Shown: positions 5,622 to 13,220 of the stretch, piece after piece | How positions within the stretch are numbered: the first letter of the stretch is position 1 | How the letters are laid out: every line of letters starts with the position of its first letter | NCBI GenBank assembly: GCA_964566055.1 | Contig: CAZMHI010000076.1 | Location: forward strand, 1 to 20,236 | Origin: TMED23 sp964566055 | GTDB taxonomy: Bacteria > Pseudomonadota > Alphaproteobacteria > Rhodospirillales > UBA2165 | Length of the DNA: 20,236 nt | Reading direction: 5' to 3' | Notes under the pieces: generated by a model | Seen by the model: only the letters and a program-made list of their open reading frames with translations | Databases searched by the model: none | Told to the model about the DNA's origin: nothing | Made by a program: the position numbers and the translations under genes

Positions 5622-7466
5622 ATGACAAACTCCGATCTCCATCCTTTCCGCACTCACAACTGTGGGGAACTTCGCAGTGAGAATACCGGCGAGACCGTGC
5701 GCCTGTCCGGCTGGGTCCACCGCAAGCGCGATCACGGTAATCTGCTGTTTGTAGATTTGCGCGACCATTATGGCGTCACACAGCTGGTGATCGAAAATAC
5801 CGGCCCGATCTTCGAAGTGCTTGAGCATGCGCGGCCGGAAAGCGTTGTTACCGCCACCGGCAAGCTCGAAAAGCGCTCTGACGATACCATCAATGCCGAT
5901 CTGCCGACGGGCGAAGTTGAGCTCCGCATTGAAGATATCAATGTCGAGAGCCCGGCTGATGAGTTGCCGATGCAAGTCTTTGGTGATGCCGATTTCCCGG
6001 AAGACATCCGGCTACGCTATCGCTTTTTGGATCTTCGCCGGGAAGAGGTGCATTCAAATATCGTGCTCCGCAGCAATGTAATTTCCTCGATCCGTCACCG
6101 CATGACCGAGAGCGGTTTCATGGAAATGCAGACACCGATCTTGACGGCGACGTCGCCGGAGGGTGCACGCGACTATCTGGTGCCAAGCCGTATCCATCCG
6201 GGTAAGTTTTATGCGCTCCCGCAAGCACCGCAGATTTTCAAGCAAATGCTGATGGTCTCGGGATTCGATAAGTATTTCCAGATCGCGCCTTGTTTCAGGG
6301 ATGAAGACGCCCGTGCCGACCGCTCACCAGGCGAGTTCTATCAGCTTGATATTGAGATGTCTTACGTCACCCAGGACGACGTCTTTGATGCCATTGAGCC
6401 GGTGCTGCATGGCGTCTTTGAAGAGTTTGCTGACGGCCGTGAGGTTTCGCCACTGCCGTTTCCGCGCATAGCTTATGCGGATTCCATGCGCTGGTATGGC
6501 TCGGATAAGCCCGATCTCCGCAATCCTCTGAAAATGAGCAATGCCAGCCATATCTTTGCTGGTTCCGGCTTTAAAATATTCGCCGGTATGCTGGAAAAAG
6601 ACCCCAATGTCGAAGTTTGGGCAATTCCGGCCCCCAAAGGCGGCAGCCGGGCCTTTTGTGACCGTATGAATTCCTGGGCGCAAGGTGAAGGCCAGCCGGG
6701 TCTGGGTTATATTTTCTTCCGGGATGGCGAGGGGGCCGGACCGGTTGCCAAAAACATCGGTGAAGAGCGCACAGAACAACTCCGCACCGAGTTAGAGCTT
6801 GCCGATGGCGATGCCGTATTCTTTGTTGCCGGCGTGCCAAAGACTTTCGCGCCCTTTGCCGCCGCTGCCCGCAATAAAGTTTGCGAAGAGCTGGATATCC
6901 TCGAAAAAGACTGCTTCAAGTTTTGCTGGGTCAACGACTACCCCATGTATGAATTGGATGACGATACGGGGCAAATTGATTTCAGCCACAATCCGTTCTC
7001 AATGCCGCAAGGCGGGCTCGAAGCGCTTGAAAATAAAGACCCGCTAGAAATCCTCGCCTATCAATATGACATCGTCTGCAACGGCGTCGAACTGTCTTCG
7101 GGCGCGATCCGAAACCACCGCCCGGACATCATGTACAAAGCCTTCGAGATTGCCGGCTATTCCAACAGCGATGTTGAAGAGCAGTTTGGTGGTCTCCTGA
7201 ACGCCTTTAAATTTGGCGCGCCGCCGCATGGTGGCTCAGCCCCCGGCATTGACCGCATCGTCATGCTGTTAGCTGATGAGCCGAACATCCGGGAAGTTAT
7301 CGCTTTCCCGATGAACCAGCAGGCCGAAGATCTCTTGATGAATGCACCGGTTGAGATCACGCCGGAGCGCTATAAAGAGCTCCATATCAAAGCCGATCTG
7401 CCGAAGGTAAAGAAAAAAGAGGGCGAGGCAGATCAGTCTGAATCAGGCGACTCTAAAGACAGTTAG
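5622..7466 (+). CDS. aspS: Aspartyl-tRNA synthetase, probably the non-discriminating Asp/Asn type
   Basis: This 614-aa class II synthetase charges tRNA with aspartate in the cytoplasm. It has an N-terminal OB-fold anticodon-binding domain (about 1-110), the catalytic core with motif 1 near MTESGFMEMQTPIL, motif 2 FRDEDARADRSPGEF and motif 3 GGSAPGIDRIVMLL, a bacterial insertion (GAD) domain at about 300-430, and a short charged C-terminal tail rich in Lys, Glu and Ser. The anticodon-domain segment WVHRKRDHGN carries His38. A histidine at this site marks AspRS enzymes that also charge tRNA-Asn, which are then corrected by GatCAB. That specificity is inference. The ATG at 5622 has only a weak ribosome binding site. 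A -10-like TATTCT at 5601-5606 would give a very short leader. Confidence 0.96.
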   Translation: MTNSDLHPFRTHNCGELRSENTGETVRLSGWVHRKRDHGNLLFVDLRDHYGVTQLVIENTGPIFEVLEHARPESVVTATGKLEKRSDDTINADLPTGEVELRIEDINVESPADELPMQVFGDADFPEDIRLRYRFLDLRREEVHSNIVLRSNVISSIRHRMTESGFMEMQTPILTATSPEGARDYLVPSRIHPGKFYALPQAPQIFKQMLMVSGFDKYFQIAPCFRDEDARADRSPGEFYQLDIEMSYVTQDDVFDAIEPVLHGVFEEFADGREVSPLPFPRIAYADSMRWYGSDKPDLRNPLKMSNASHIFAGSGFKIFAGMLEKDPNVEVWAIPAPKGGSRAFCDRMNSWAQGEGQPGLGYIFFRDGEGAGPVAKNIGEERTEQLRTELELADGDAVFFVAGVPKTFAPFAAAARNKVCEELDILEKDCFKFCWVNDYPMYELDDDTGQIDFSHNPFSMPQGGLEALENKDPLEILAYQYDIVCNGVELSSGAIRNHRPDIMYKAFEIAGYSNSDVEEQFGGLLNAFKFGAPPHGGSAPGIDRIVMLLADEPNIREVIAFPMNQQAEDLLMNAPVEITPERYKELHIKADLPKVKKKEGEADQSESGDSKDS

Positions 7467-7657
7467 CCAACCTATTTAGGCGTGGTTATTTGCCAACCTA
7501 CTACCTGTAGTATCTCCTACGTATTTATCCTTATAAATGGCAGCCTTCCGGTTGTCAGGCTTCAAAAAAGACGTGCATACTTCTGGCTAAGAGCGCGGAG
7601 AGACACTGCGCCGCTAAAAATAATAATCGTGTTAACAGGAAGCTTGAGGGATTGACT
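7467..7657. other. Intergenic region between aspS and the lipoprotein gene
   Basis: There are 191 bases without an open frame of note. No clear terminator for aspS is seen: the short inverted pairs ACTAC/GTAGT at about 7500 and GCCT/AGGC near 7543-7560 are too small, although the second is followed by an A-run. GAGGG at 7646-7650 is the ribosome binding site of the next gene. Confidence 0.5.
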
Positions 7658-8224
7658 ATGAGACGGTGGTTGGGAGTCGTCTCCGCACTATTTCTATCTG
7701 CATTGGTAAGCGGCTGCGCTGTGCCCGTCGGGGTTACGGTTGCATCATGGGCAATTGATGGATTTAGTTACGCCGCGACCAAGAAATCAATCACTGATCA
7801 CGGACTATCCTTCATTGTCGATAAAGATTGCGCCGTTCATCGGATTGTTACCGAGATGGATCTGTATGCGCTTTGCCGTGATATTAAGAATCAGCAAAAC
7901 ACGCTAACTATGGTGGCAAATGCAGGTAATGCCAGAGAAGAGAAGCTTCCTAAAAATAGTGAAGATGATATTTTTGGCGGCCTCACTTTAACGGCACCGT
8001 CGCCGAGTTCTCCAGCGGTGACAATGGCGAAAAGCAATTCGCAAAATGAGCAAATCGCCGAACTCAAAGAACCTTCGATTGAAGAAATCGCTAATTTTGA
8101 AACCGCTTCAGGCGGCGAAGATCAAAGTGATTTCGAGAAACTTGAGGAACCGGAAGATGAGACTCGTCTGAACCTCAAAGGAATATGGCGGTTTATCAAA
8201 AGTCTGCCAGATTTTATGACCTAA
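7658..8224 (+). CDS. Small acidic lipoprotein of unknown function
   Basis: The product is 188 aa from the ATG at 7658, chosen over an in-frame TTG at 7652 because GAGGG lies 7 bases upstream of the ATG. It has a lipoprotein signal peptide: MRR, a hydrophobic stretch, then the lipobox LVSGC with the lipidated cysteine at about residue 21. The mature part begins with a hydrophobic segment (VPVGVTVASWAIDG), then a compact region with two cysteines (KDCAVHR and LYALCRD), and ends in an extended, very acidic, probably disordered stretch rich in Glu, Asp and Ser. I do not recognise a named family with certainty. It should be membrane-tethered in the periplasm. It converges on the next minus-strand gene with a 7-base gap. 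Confidence 0.75.
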   Translation: MRRWLGVVSALFLSALVSGCAVPVGVTVASWAIDGFSYAATKKSITDHGLSFIVDKDCAVHRIVTEMDLYALCRDIKNQQNTLTMVANAGNAREEKLPKNSEDDIFGGLTLTAPSPSSPAVTMAKSNSQNEQIAELKEPSIEEIANFETASGGEDQSDFEKLEEPEDETRLNLKGIWRFIKSLPDFMT

Positions 8225-8231
8225 GTTTATT

Positions 8232-8756
8232 TTAGTCTGCCTTAAAACCTAGTGGCGGCAGTTTTATCGGTATGCTAATCGGCAAGTTGATTGGCCGGTT
8301 GATTTTGCTTAATGCCCGCGGAACTTTCGGCTGCTTTTCAATCGTTTCCAGCAAATCCAGGATTTTTTGTGTGCGGCTGATTATCCGCTCGGCATTCTCG
8401 GCGTATTTTCTTTCAAACTCCAGCCGTTGCCGCCAAATTTCGGTGTAGTCCCGAGGCCTATCAGGATCGGCCGGCTCACCCGTTAAGGCGCCAATTGTTA
8501 CATCAAAATTCGGCATTAGTTCAGATTGAAAGGACAGCACATCATGCTGGTCTTTCGTCAAATGGCCGGACGAGAACAGATCATGGCTTAATTCGACCAT
8601 ATTACGCGGCGAAATTGCGCACACGTTGTAGCGCTTAGCGATTTTTCCGAGACTGCGCAGGGTGTTGAGCCCGGGATCACTATCAAAGCGATGGAGTGGG
8701 GTCTCGAAGTAGGGATCTCTGCGGGAACTGAGGCTGGTATTAGAAACCTTGGGCAT
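8232..8756 (-). CDS. Conserved hypothetical protein overlapped with a diguanylate cyclase gene
   Basis: This 174-aa protein has no signal peptide or membrane segment and is probably cytoplasmic. The central part reads like a folded helical domain (LRSLGKIAKRYNVCAISPRN, then LSHDLFSSGHLTKDQHDVLSF). It is followed by a charged helix with coiled-coil character (about 108-150) and a Pro/Ile-rich tail. I do not recognise the family. The ATG at 8756 lies inside the last 17 bases of the upstream diguanylate cyclase gene, in another frame, so the two are translationally coupled. A role linked to cyclic di-GMP output or control of the cyclase is a reasonable inference from this arrangement, not from its sequence. 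Confidence 0.75.
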   Translation of the reverse strand: MPKVSNTSLSSRRDPYFETPLHRFDSDPGLNTLRSLGKIAKRYNVCAISPRNMVELSHDLFSSGHLTKDQHDVLSFQSELMPNFDVTIGALTGEPADPDRPRDYTEIWRQRLEFERKYAENAERIISRTQKILDLLETIEKQPKVPRALSKINRPINLPISIPIKLPPLGFKAD

Positions 8757-9549
8757 TACCGACCATCCGTGGTGCTGCAGGACGGTGGAGATTTGTGGGG
8801 GGCAATTCCGCAGAGCGGCGCCGGCGCTTACCTTCAGCTTCTTTTATCTGTTTAATTTTATACATTGCCGCATCGGCACTGCGCAGCAGGCTGTGGGCAT
8901 CATCCTCTGACTGATAGGTTTGCAGGCCGAAACTGGCTTGAATGGGTAAAATTTGACCTTCCCAGGAAATAGAGGCTTCGTTCAGCGACTTATTGAGAGC
9001 TTCGGCGCGGCCCAAAGCGTTATCGCGGTCTGTATTCACGAGAATAACGGCAAACTCATCGCCTCCGAGACGACCGACCACGTCCATATCACGGGTTTGT
9101 TCGAGGAGTGTGCGAGCAACTTCCCGCAAAACTTCGTCACCCGCGGTGTGACCGTAGGTGTCATTGACCGGTTTAAATTGGTCGAGATCAATATAAACCA
9201 AAGCGCCAGTTTCCGGGTTGCGTCGGGCACGGGCCAAAATCCGCTTCAATTCAGCCTCAAATCCGCGCCGATTCAATACCTTCGTTAGTTCATCGCTGGT
9301 CGCGAGTTCTTCAAGATAGGAAATTCGCTTTGCCTGCTCATTTAACTTTAATCTCAAAGTTTCATTTTCGCCGAGAATGCGGGTGATCGCCTCCATCAGC
9401 TCTTTTTCATCGGTGATTTCATGAATGGGATCACTGAGAGTTGGGGCGGGACTACCAAGCGCACAAAAGCGACGGGCAATTTCAGCAATGTGATTGAGAT
9501 GGCCTTTTTTATCTTTTAGGGGTTGTTCTACTACCAAATTATTTAACAC
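8740..9549 (-). CDS. GGDEF-domain diguanylate cyclase
   Basis: A 269-aa soluble enzyme predicted to make cyclic di-GMP from two GTP. The C-terminal GGDEF domain (about 85-245) has the intact signature GGDEF at 162-166, the DELT-x-V-LNRRGF start and DLDQFKPVNDTYGH. An RxxD inhibitory site (R153-D156) is placed exactly five residues before GGDEF, so product feedback is expected. Residues 45-82 form a short helix or coiled coil likely used for dimerisation. There is no membrane segment or recognisable sensor domain. The start is a GTG at 9549 with GAAAGGA 6-7 bases upstream. It is the first gene of a two-gene unit, overlapping the following gene by 17 bases. Confidence 0.92.
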   Translation of the reverse strand: MLNNLVVEQPLKDKKGHLNHIAEIARRFCALGSPAPTLSDPIHEITDEKELMEAITRILGENETLRLKLNEQAKRISYLEELATSDELTKVLNRRGFEAELKRILARARRNPETGALVYIDLDQFKPVNDTYGHTAGDEVLREVARTLLEQTRDMDVVGRLGGDEFAVILVNTDRDNALGRAEALNKSLNEASISWEGQILPIQASFGLQTYQSEDDAHSLLRSADAAMYKIKQIKEAEGKRRRRSAELPPTNLHRPAAPRMVGNAQGF

Positions 9550-9863
9550 GAAAAATCCTTTCGAATTGCCTGCCAGCGGAACTCTTTATAACCAAAAGAG
9601 ATTACCTTCCGATTAACAACGCAAAGGCCGTGCCAATATATAAATCGTTAAAAAACAATGAGTTATGGTGGTAGGCTAAGGATTAAGTGTAACAATACTC
9701 GGATTCTTTTACCTATTTATCGATAGATTCTGCCGTGTCGCGCCGGATTCACGCCGGTAAAGCGCAATTGTGATAACCAGGATCTCCGCTTTCGCTTGGC
9801 GCTATTGGTCCAGATGTTTTAGGATAAGCGCGAGAATTTATTCAAAGTACGGATACTAAAACT
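9550..9863. other. Divergent promoter region between the diguanylate cyclase gene and eipB
   Basis: These 314 bases separate genes pointing away from each other, so they should hold promoters in both directions. The part from 9620 to 9725 is AT-rich. A repeated CGCCGG occurs around 9740-9757. I find no gene, no strong hairpin and no promoter or operator I could defend. Confidence 0.6.
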
Positions 9864-10694
9864 ATGCGTTTTTATGCGTCGCCATTATTAGCTGCCGCCC
9901 TGTTCGGCAGCGTTTACGCTGCAGCACCGATTCAACCTGCCAAGGCGGCTGGATTAGTGCCTGAATTAGTGCCACACCGGGCGGTTTATGCGATGCATCT
10001 CTCCAAGGCCGGCTCGAATGGCGGCTTAACTGCTGCGCGTGGTGTTATGACCTATGAATTTAAAGATCAGTGTGATGCCTGGACGGTTGAAAGCAAAGTA
10101 TATTTGCGGCTGCGTTATGGTAACCGGCCGGAAATTGAAAATGTCCGCTCGCTAGTGACCTGGGAAGCCAAAGATGGCTTAGGCTTTAGGTTCAGGGTTT
10201 CCGAGACCACCAACGGTAAAAAAACCGAGGAGATTAAAGGCGTGGCGGCGCTGGATGGCAGCGGGCTCGGCGGGATTGCTGAATATACCAAACCTACCGC
10301 TCAGCGTGTGGTCTTGAAGAAAGGTACGCTTTTTCCAACTGCGCATATCAAATCCTTGATCCAGCGCTCGGTTGAAGGCGGCAAGCATCTGACCAAAGCG
10401 ATATTCGATGGCGCCACTTTGGATAATCCTTACGAGGTGAGCGCGGTTATTGGCGTCGGCTCCGGTAAGGCGAAAATGTCGCCTCAGCTGTCTAAAGTTC
10501 TCAGTGAGGCTGCCAATTGGAATATGCGGTTGGCTTATTTTCCGGTTTATGATCCTAAGCAAACGCCGGATGTTGAGCTTGGCGTGGAACTGCGGGAAGA
10601 CGGTATCGTCAAACTCATTTTGCAGGATTTTGGCAATTACGCCGTCGTTGCCCGCCTCGATCAGGTCGAATTACTTAAAGACAGCGGCTGCTGA
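9864..10694 (+). CDS. eipB: EipB-family periplasmic envelope integrity protein (DUF1849)
   Basis: This 276-aa exported protein has a signal peptide (about residues 1-28, ending AKAA). The mature start LVPHRAVYAMHLSKA and the run of short beta strands that follows match the alphaproteobacterial EipB family, a beta-spiral protein of the periplasm needed for cell envelope integrity in Brucella. The conserved cysteine pair of that family is present: C70 in FKDQCDAW and the very last residue, C276. They are expected to form a disulfide joining the two ends. Length is normal for the family. The ribosome binding site is weak. The gene heads a tight plus-strand run with a binding-like protein (42-base gap) and amrS. 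Confidence 0.88.
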   Translation: MRFYASPLLAAALFGSVYAAAPIQPAKAAGLVPELVPHRAVYAMHLSKAGSNGGLTAARGVMTYEFKDQCDAWTVESKVYLRLRYGNRPEIENVRSLVTWEAKDGLGFRFRVSETTNGKKTEEIKGVAALDGSGLGGIAEYTKPTAQRVVLKKGTLFPTAHIKSLIQRSVEGGKHLTKAIFDGATLDNPYEVSAVIGVGSGKAKMSPQLSKVLSEAANWNMRLAYFPVYDPKQTPDVELGVELREDGIVKLILQDFGNYAVVARLDQVELLKDSGC

Positions 10695-10736
10695 AAGTAT
10701 ATTTATTTTATAAAAACGATAACGGATATTTTTAAA

Positions 10737-11489
10737 ATGAATTTCTTTAAATTATTTTGCCTCGCCACGGCGATGAGTTTTGTTTTGCCGTCCAGTAAAT
10801 CATATGCTGCCGATATCGGCTGGTTGGTGCATCAGCGTCCGCCATTCCGGGTGTGGAAAGACGATGGCACGGTGACCGGTCTTTTTATCGAACAAGCCGC
10901 CAAGGTATTCCGCACGGCCAAAGTGTCGTTTGAATGGAAGCGCTCGTCGGCCTCTCGAACCCAATCCATGCTGGCTAAAAACCGCGGTGCGATATGCAGC
11001 ACCGGCTGGTTTAAGACAACGAAACGTCAAGCCTATGCTAAATTTAGTAAACCGTTCTACCAAGGCAATGGCACTGGGGCGATGGTACGCAAAGATCATA
11101 CTGAAGTATTGCTTCACAAATCATTCGCTGATCTTCTGGCGGATAATAATCTCACAGTAGGCATTCGCCGCGGCTGGTCTTACGGTAAGTTTTTTGACGA
11201 TCTCTTGGTCAAACACAATACCAAGAAAGTTGTTCACAATCAGACAAATGATGGTTCGGTGGCGATGCTGATGGCGGGCCGGTTTGATTATCTTTTGAGT
11301 TCGGTTGACACCGCCGATTATTTGATGGGATCGGTCGATGGCGGGAAGAAGAAACTTCAAATGCTGTCGATGACAGATGCGCCGCCCGGCGAGCTGCGCT
11401 ACATCATGTGCAGTAAAAATGTCAGCGACGGTATTATGTCGAGGCTCAATACGGCAATTGATAAACTGCAATTGGTGAAGCAGCGTTAA
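10737..11489 (+). CDS. Periplasmic solute-binding-like protein (family 3 type), no transporter nearby
   Basis: The product is 250 aa with a signal peptide (about 1-24, cleavage after SYA). The mature part has the fold pattern of amino-acid-type ABC binding proteins: an opening strand with QRPPFRVW, then GTVTGLFIEQAAKVF, RAICSTGWFKTTKRQAYAKFSKPFYQ in the first lobe (shown here as the family's hinge region), and MLMAGRFDYLLSSVDTADYL in the second. No ABC permease or ATPase is encoded nearby, so it may act as a sensor, a partner of a distant transporter, or have lost transport function. It lies 42 bases after eipB and 30 bases before amrS, in the same direction, and is probably co-transcribed. 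Confidence 0.78.
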   Translation: MNFFKLFCLATAMSFVLPSSKSYAADIGWLVHQRPPFRVWKDDGTVTGLFIEQAAKVFRTAKVSFEWKRSSASRTQSMLAKNRGAICSTGWFKTTKRQAYAKFSKPFYQGNGTGAMVRKDHTEVLLHKSFADLLADNNLTVGIRRGWSYGKFFDDLLVKHNTKKVVHNQTNDGSVAMLMAGRFDYLLSSVDTADYLMGSVDGGKKKLQMLSMTDAPPGELRYIMCSKNVSDGIMSRLNTAIDKLQLVKQR

Positions 11490-11519
11490 AATCAAAACCG
11501 CTTCGTGCTACACTCAGGC

Positions 11520-12584
11520 ATGAATTTTCAGACCAAATACTGGCACGCGCTCGACGATGGCCGGGTGCAATGTGATGTCTGTCCCCGAGAATGTAAAATT
11601 CGGGATGGTCAGCGGGGGCTCTGTTTTGTCCGCGCCTGCGAAAACGGTGAGATTGTGCTCACGACCTATGGCCGCTCATCGGGCTTCTGTGTCGATCCGA
11701 TCGAAAAAAAGCCACTTAATCATTTCCTGCCGGGTACGCCGGTGTTGTCATTTGGCACGGCCGGCTGCAATCTTACCTGCAAGTTCTGCCAAAACTACGA
11801 TATTTCCAAGTCCCGGCAAATGGATAAGCTGGCGGATCAGGCGAGCCCAGAAAAAATCGCTCAAGCCGCCGAGCAGCTCGGCTGTAAAAGCGTCGCCTTT
11901 ACCTATAATGATCCGGTCATCTTTATGGAATACGCCATTGACGTGGCCGAAGCCTGCCATGCCCGGGATATCAAAACTGTCGCCGTGACGGCGGGCTATA
12001 TCTGTCGCGAACCCCGCCAGGAGTTCTACCAGCACATCGATGCCGCCAATATCGATCTAAAAGCTTTCACGGATAAATTTTATATGGAGCTCTGCTCGGC
12101 CCATTTGGCCGAGGTGCTCGACACGCTCAAATACCTCAAACATGAAACTGATACTTGGTTTGAGATCACCACTTTACTGATTCCAGGAGAAAACGATTCA
12201 GATAAAGAGCTCAACGAAGAATGCGCCTGGATCATGGAGCATCTTGGACCGGACGTGCCGCTCCATTTCTCGGCCTTTCATCCCGATTGGAAAATGACCG
12301 ACAAGCCTAACACGCCGCCGGATACCTTGCATCGCGCTCGCAAAATTGCTCGCGAGCACGGGCTGCGCTATGTCTATCTTGGTAATATTCATGACTATGA
12401 CGGTTCCAGTACCTACTGTCACAATTGCGGCGAAACGCTGATCGGCCGGGATTGGTATGAGCTCTCGACCTGGACTCTCACCGCCGATGGGCATTGCGCC
12501 AAATGTGGGACAGCTGCAGCTGGGATCTTTGATGGCCCTGCCGGCACTTGGGGCCGCAAACGCCAGCCAGTGCGAATGGGGTGA
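11520..12584 (+). CDS. amrS: AmmeMemoRadiSam system radical SAM enzyme AmrS
   Basis: A radical SAM protein, 354 aa from the ATG at 11520; a GTG at 11505 is in frame, but the family start fits the ATG. The cluster motif is C83-x3-C87-x2-C90 (GCNLTCKFCQN). Before it is the cysteine-rich N-terminal segment CDVCPREC with C35, and at the C-terminus a zinc-ribbon-like pair, CHNC and CAKC. This whole layout is typical of AmrS, which in many genomes sits with the AMMECR1 and Memo homologues amrA and amrB. Neither partner is in this window. The downstream neighbour is an AT-rich island, so partners could have been displaced or lie elsewhere. The biochemical reaction of the system is, as far as I know, not settled. 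Confidence 0.9.
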   Translation: MNFQTKYWHALDDGRVQCDVCPRECKIRDGQRGLCFVRACENGEIVLTTYGRSSGFCVDPIEKKPLNHFLPGTPVLSFGTAGCNLTCKFCQNYDISKSRQMDKLADQASPEKIAQAAEQLGCKSVAFTYNDPVIFMEYAIDVAEACHARDIKTVAVTAGYICREPRQEFYQHIDAANIDLKAFTDKFYMELCSAHLAEVLDTLKYLKHETDTWFEITTLLIPGENDSDKELNEECAWIMEHLGPDVPLHFSAFHPDWKMTDKPNTPPDTLHRARKIAREHGLRYVYLGNIHDYDGSSTYCHNCGETLIGRDWYELSTWTLTADGHCAKCGTAAAGIFDGPAGTWGRKRQPVRMG

Positions 12585-12782
12585 CTAAGTCTTTTTGTTT
12601 ATCGTACAATTACGAAGATAATAATTGAAAGATATTGCGCAAGTATGTGTGGTGTGTATTGTGATTGAAAGGTATATCAAATATTAAATTTTACATCAAA
12701 ATAAGATGCGTGGGCGTGGTTCTCACCTTAGTTGTGGTTTCCCGAAGTTGAAAGATGATTTAGAATATTTGGGTTTGTAAAA
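12585..12782 (+). promoter_or_regulatory. AT-rich region upstream of the GTPase module with TTGAAAG repeats
   Basis: No gene is seen in these 198 bases. The heptamer TTGAAAG occurs three times on the plus strand, at 12625-12631, 12665-12671 and 12748-12754. The first two are part of a 12-base repeat with one mismatch (ATTGAAAG-A/G-TAT). Spacings are 40 and 83 bases, roughly whole helical turns, as expected for operator sites. No good promoter match was found. Confidence 0.4.
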
Positions 12783-13217
12783 ATGTCGATTACAAAAGAT
12801 ATTGGATTACCCTTAACCCCATTTACCCTAGAACTGATTTTCCGGGTATGGTTGTTGGACGGTAAAAAGTGGTGGGAATATCCGGATATGGGTACCATTC
12901 TTTTGACTTTTGGATTTTGGTCGCTATTTATGCTCGCCAAGACCCCAGATGCTCATCTCTTGCCAACTGACTCGGAAGTTAATTCTGCTTACGAAAAAAT
13001 TAAAAATAACTTTATTTTGACCGTTGTTGCAGGATTTACTCTATTTGGCATGAATGTGATTGCAAAACTTTTGCTGGAAATATTACCCAACCAAAAGGAT
13101 ATCATTTCTGGACGGGTTTTATTGGCGATATCAATAGTCACGATTTGTTATTCAATTTATTGTTTAATCAACATCTTCGTTAATCGTGATCCAATTAGAA
13201 GAATGTTTGCTGGATAA
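12783..13217 (+). CDS. Small multi-pass membrane protein of unknown function, partner of the next GTPase gene
   Basis: This 144-aa protein has three clear hydrophobic segments: about residues 37-53, 77-99 and 109-132. A polar loop (54-76) with several acidic residues joins the first two. The N-terminal 36 residues include two tryptophan-rich amphipathic stretches (FRVWLLDGKKWWEY) that may lie on the membrane. I do not recognise the family. Its codon use is AT-rich like the following gene and unlike the rest of the window. Its stop lies 3 bases before the next start, so the two are almost certainly one operon. Only a weak ribosome binding site precedes its ATG. Confidence 0.75.
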   Translation: MSITKDIGLPLTPFTLELIFRVWLLDGKKWWEYPDMGTILLTFGFWSLFMLAKTPDAHLLPTDSEVNSAYEKIKNNFILTVVAGFTLFGMNVIAKLLLEILPNQKDIISGRVLLAISIVTICYSIYCLINIFVNRDPIRRMFAG

Positions 13218-13220
13218 AAA

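Noticed and set aside
7467..7657. tRNA or small RNA gene after aspS
   Set aside because: No cloverleaf pattern, CCA end or strong fold could be traced by eye.
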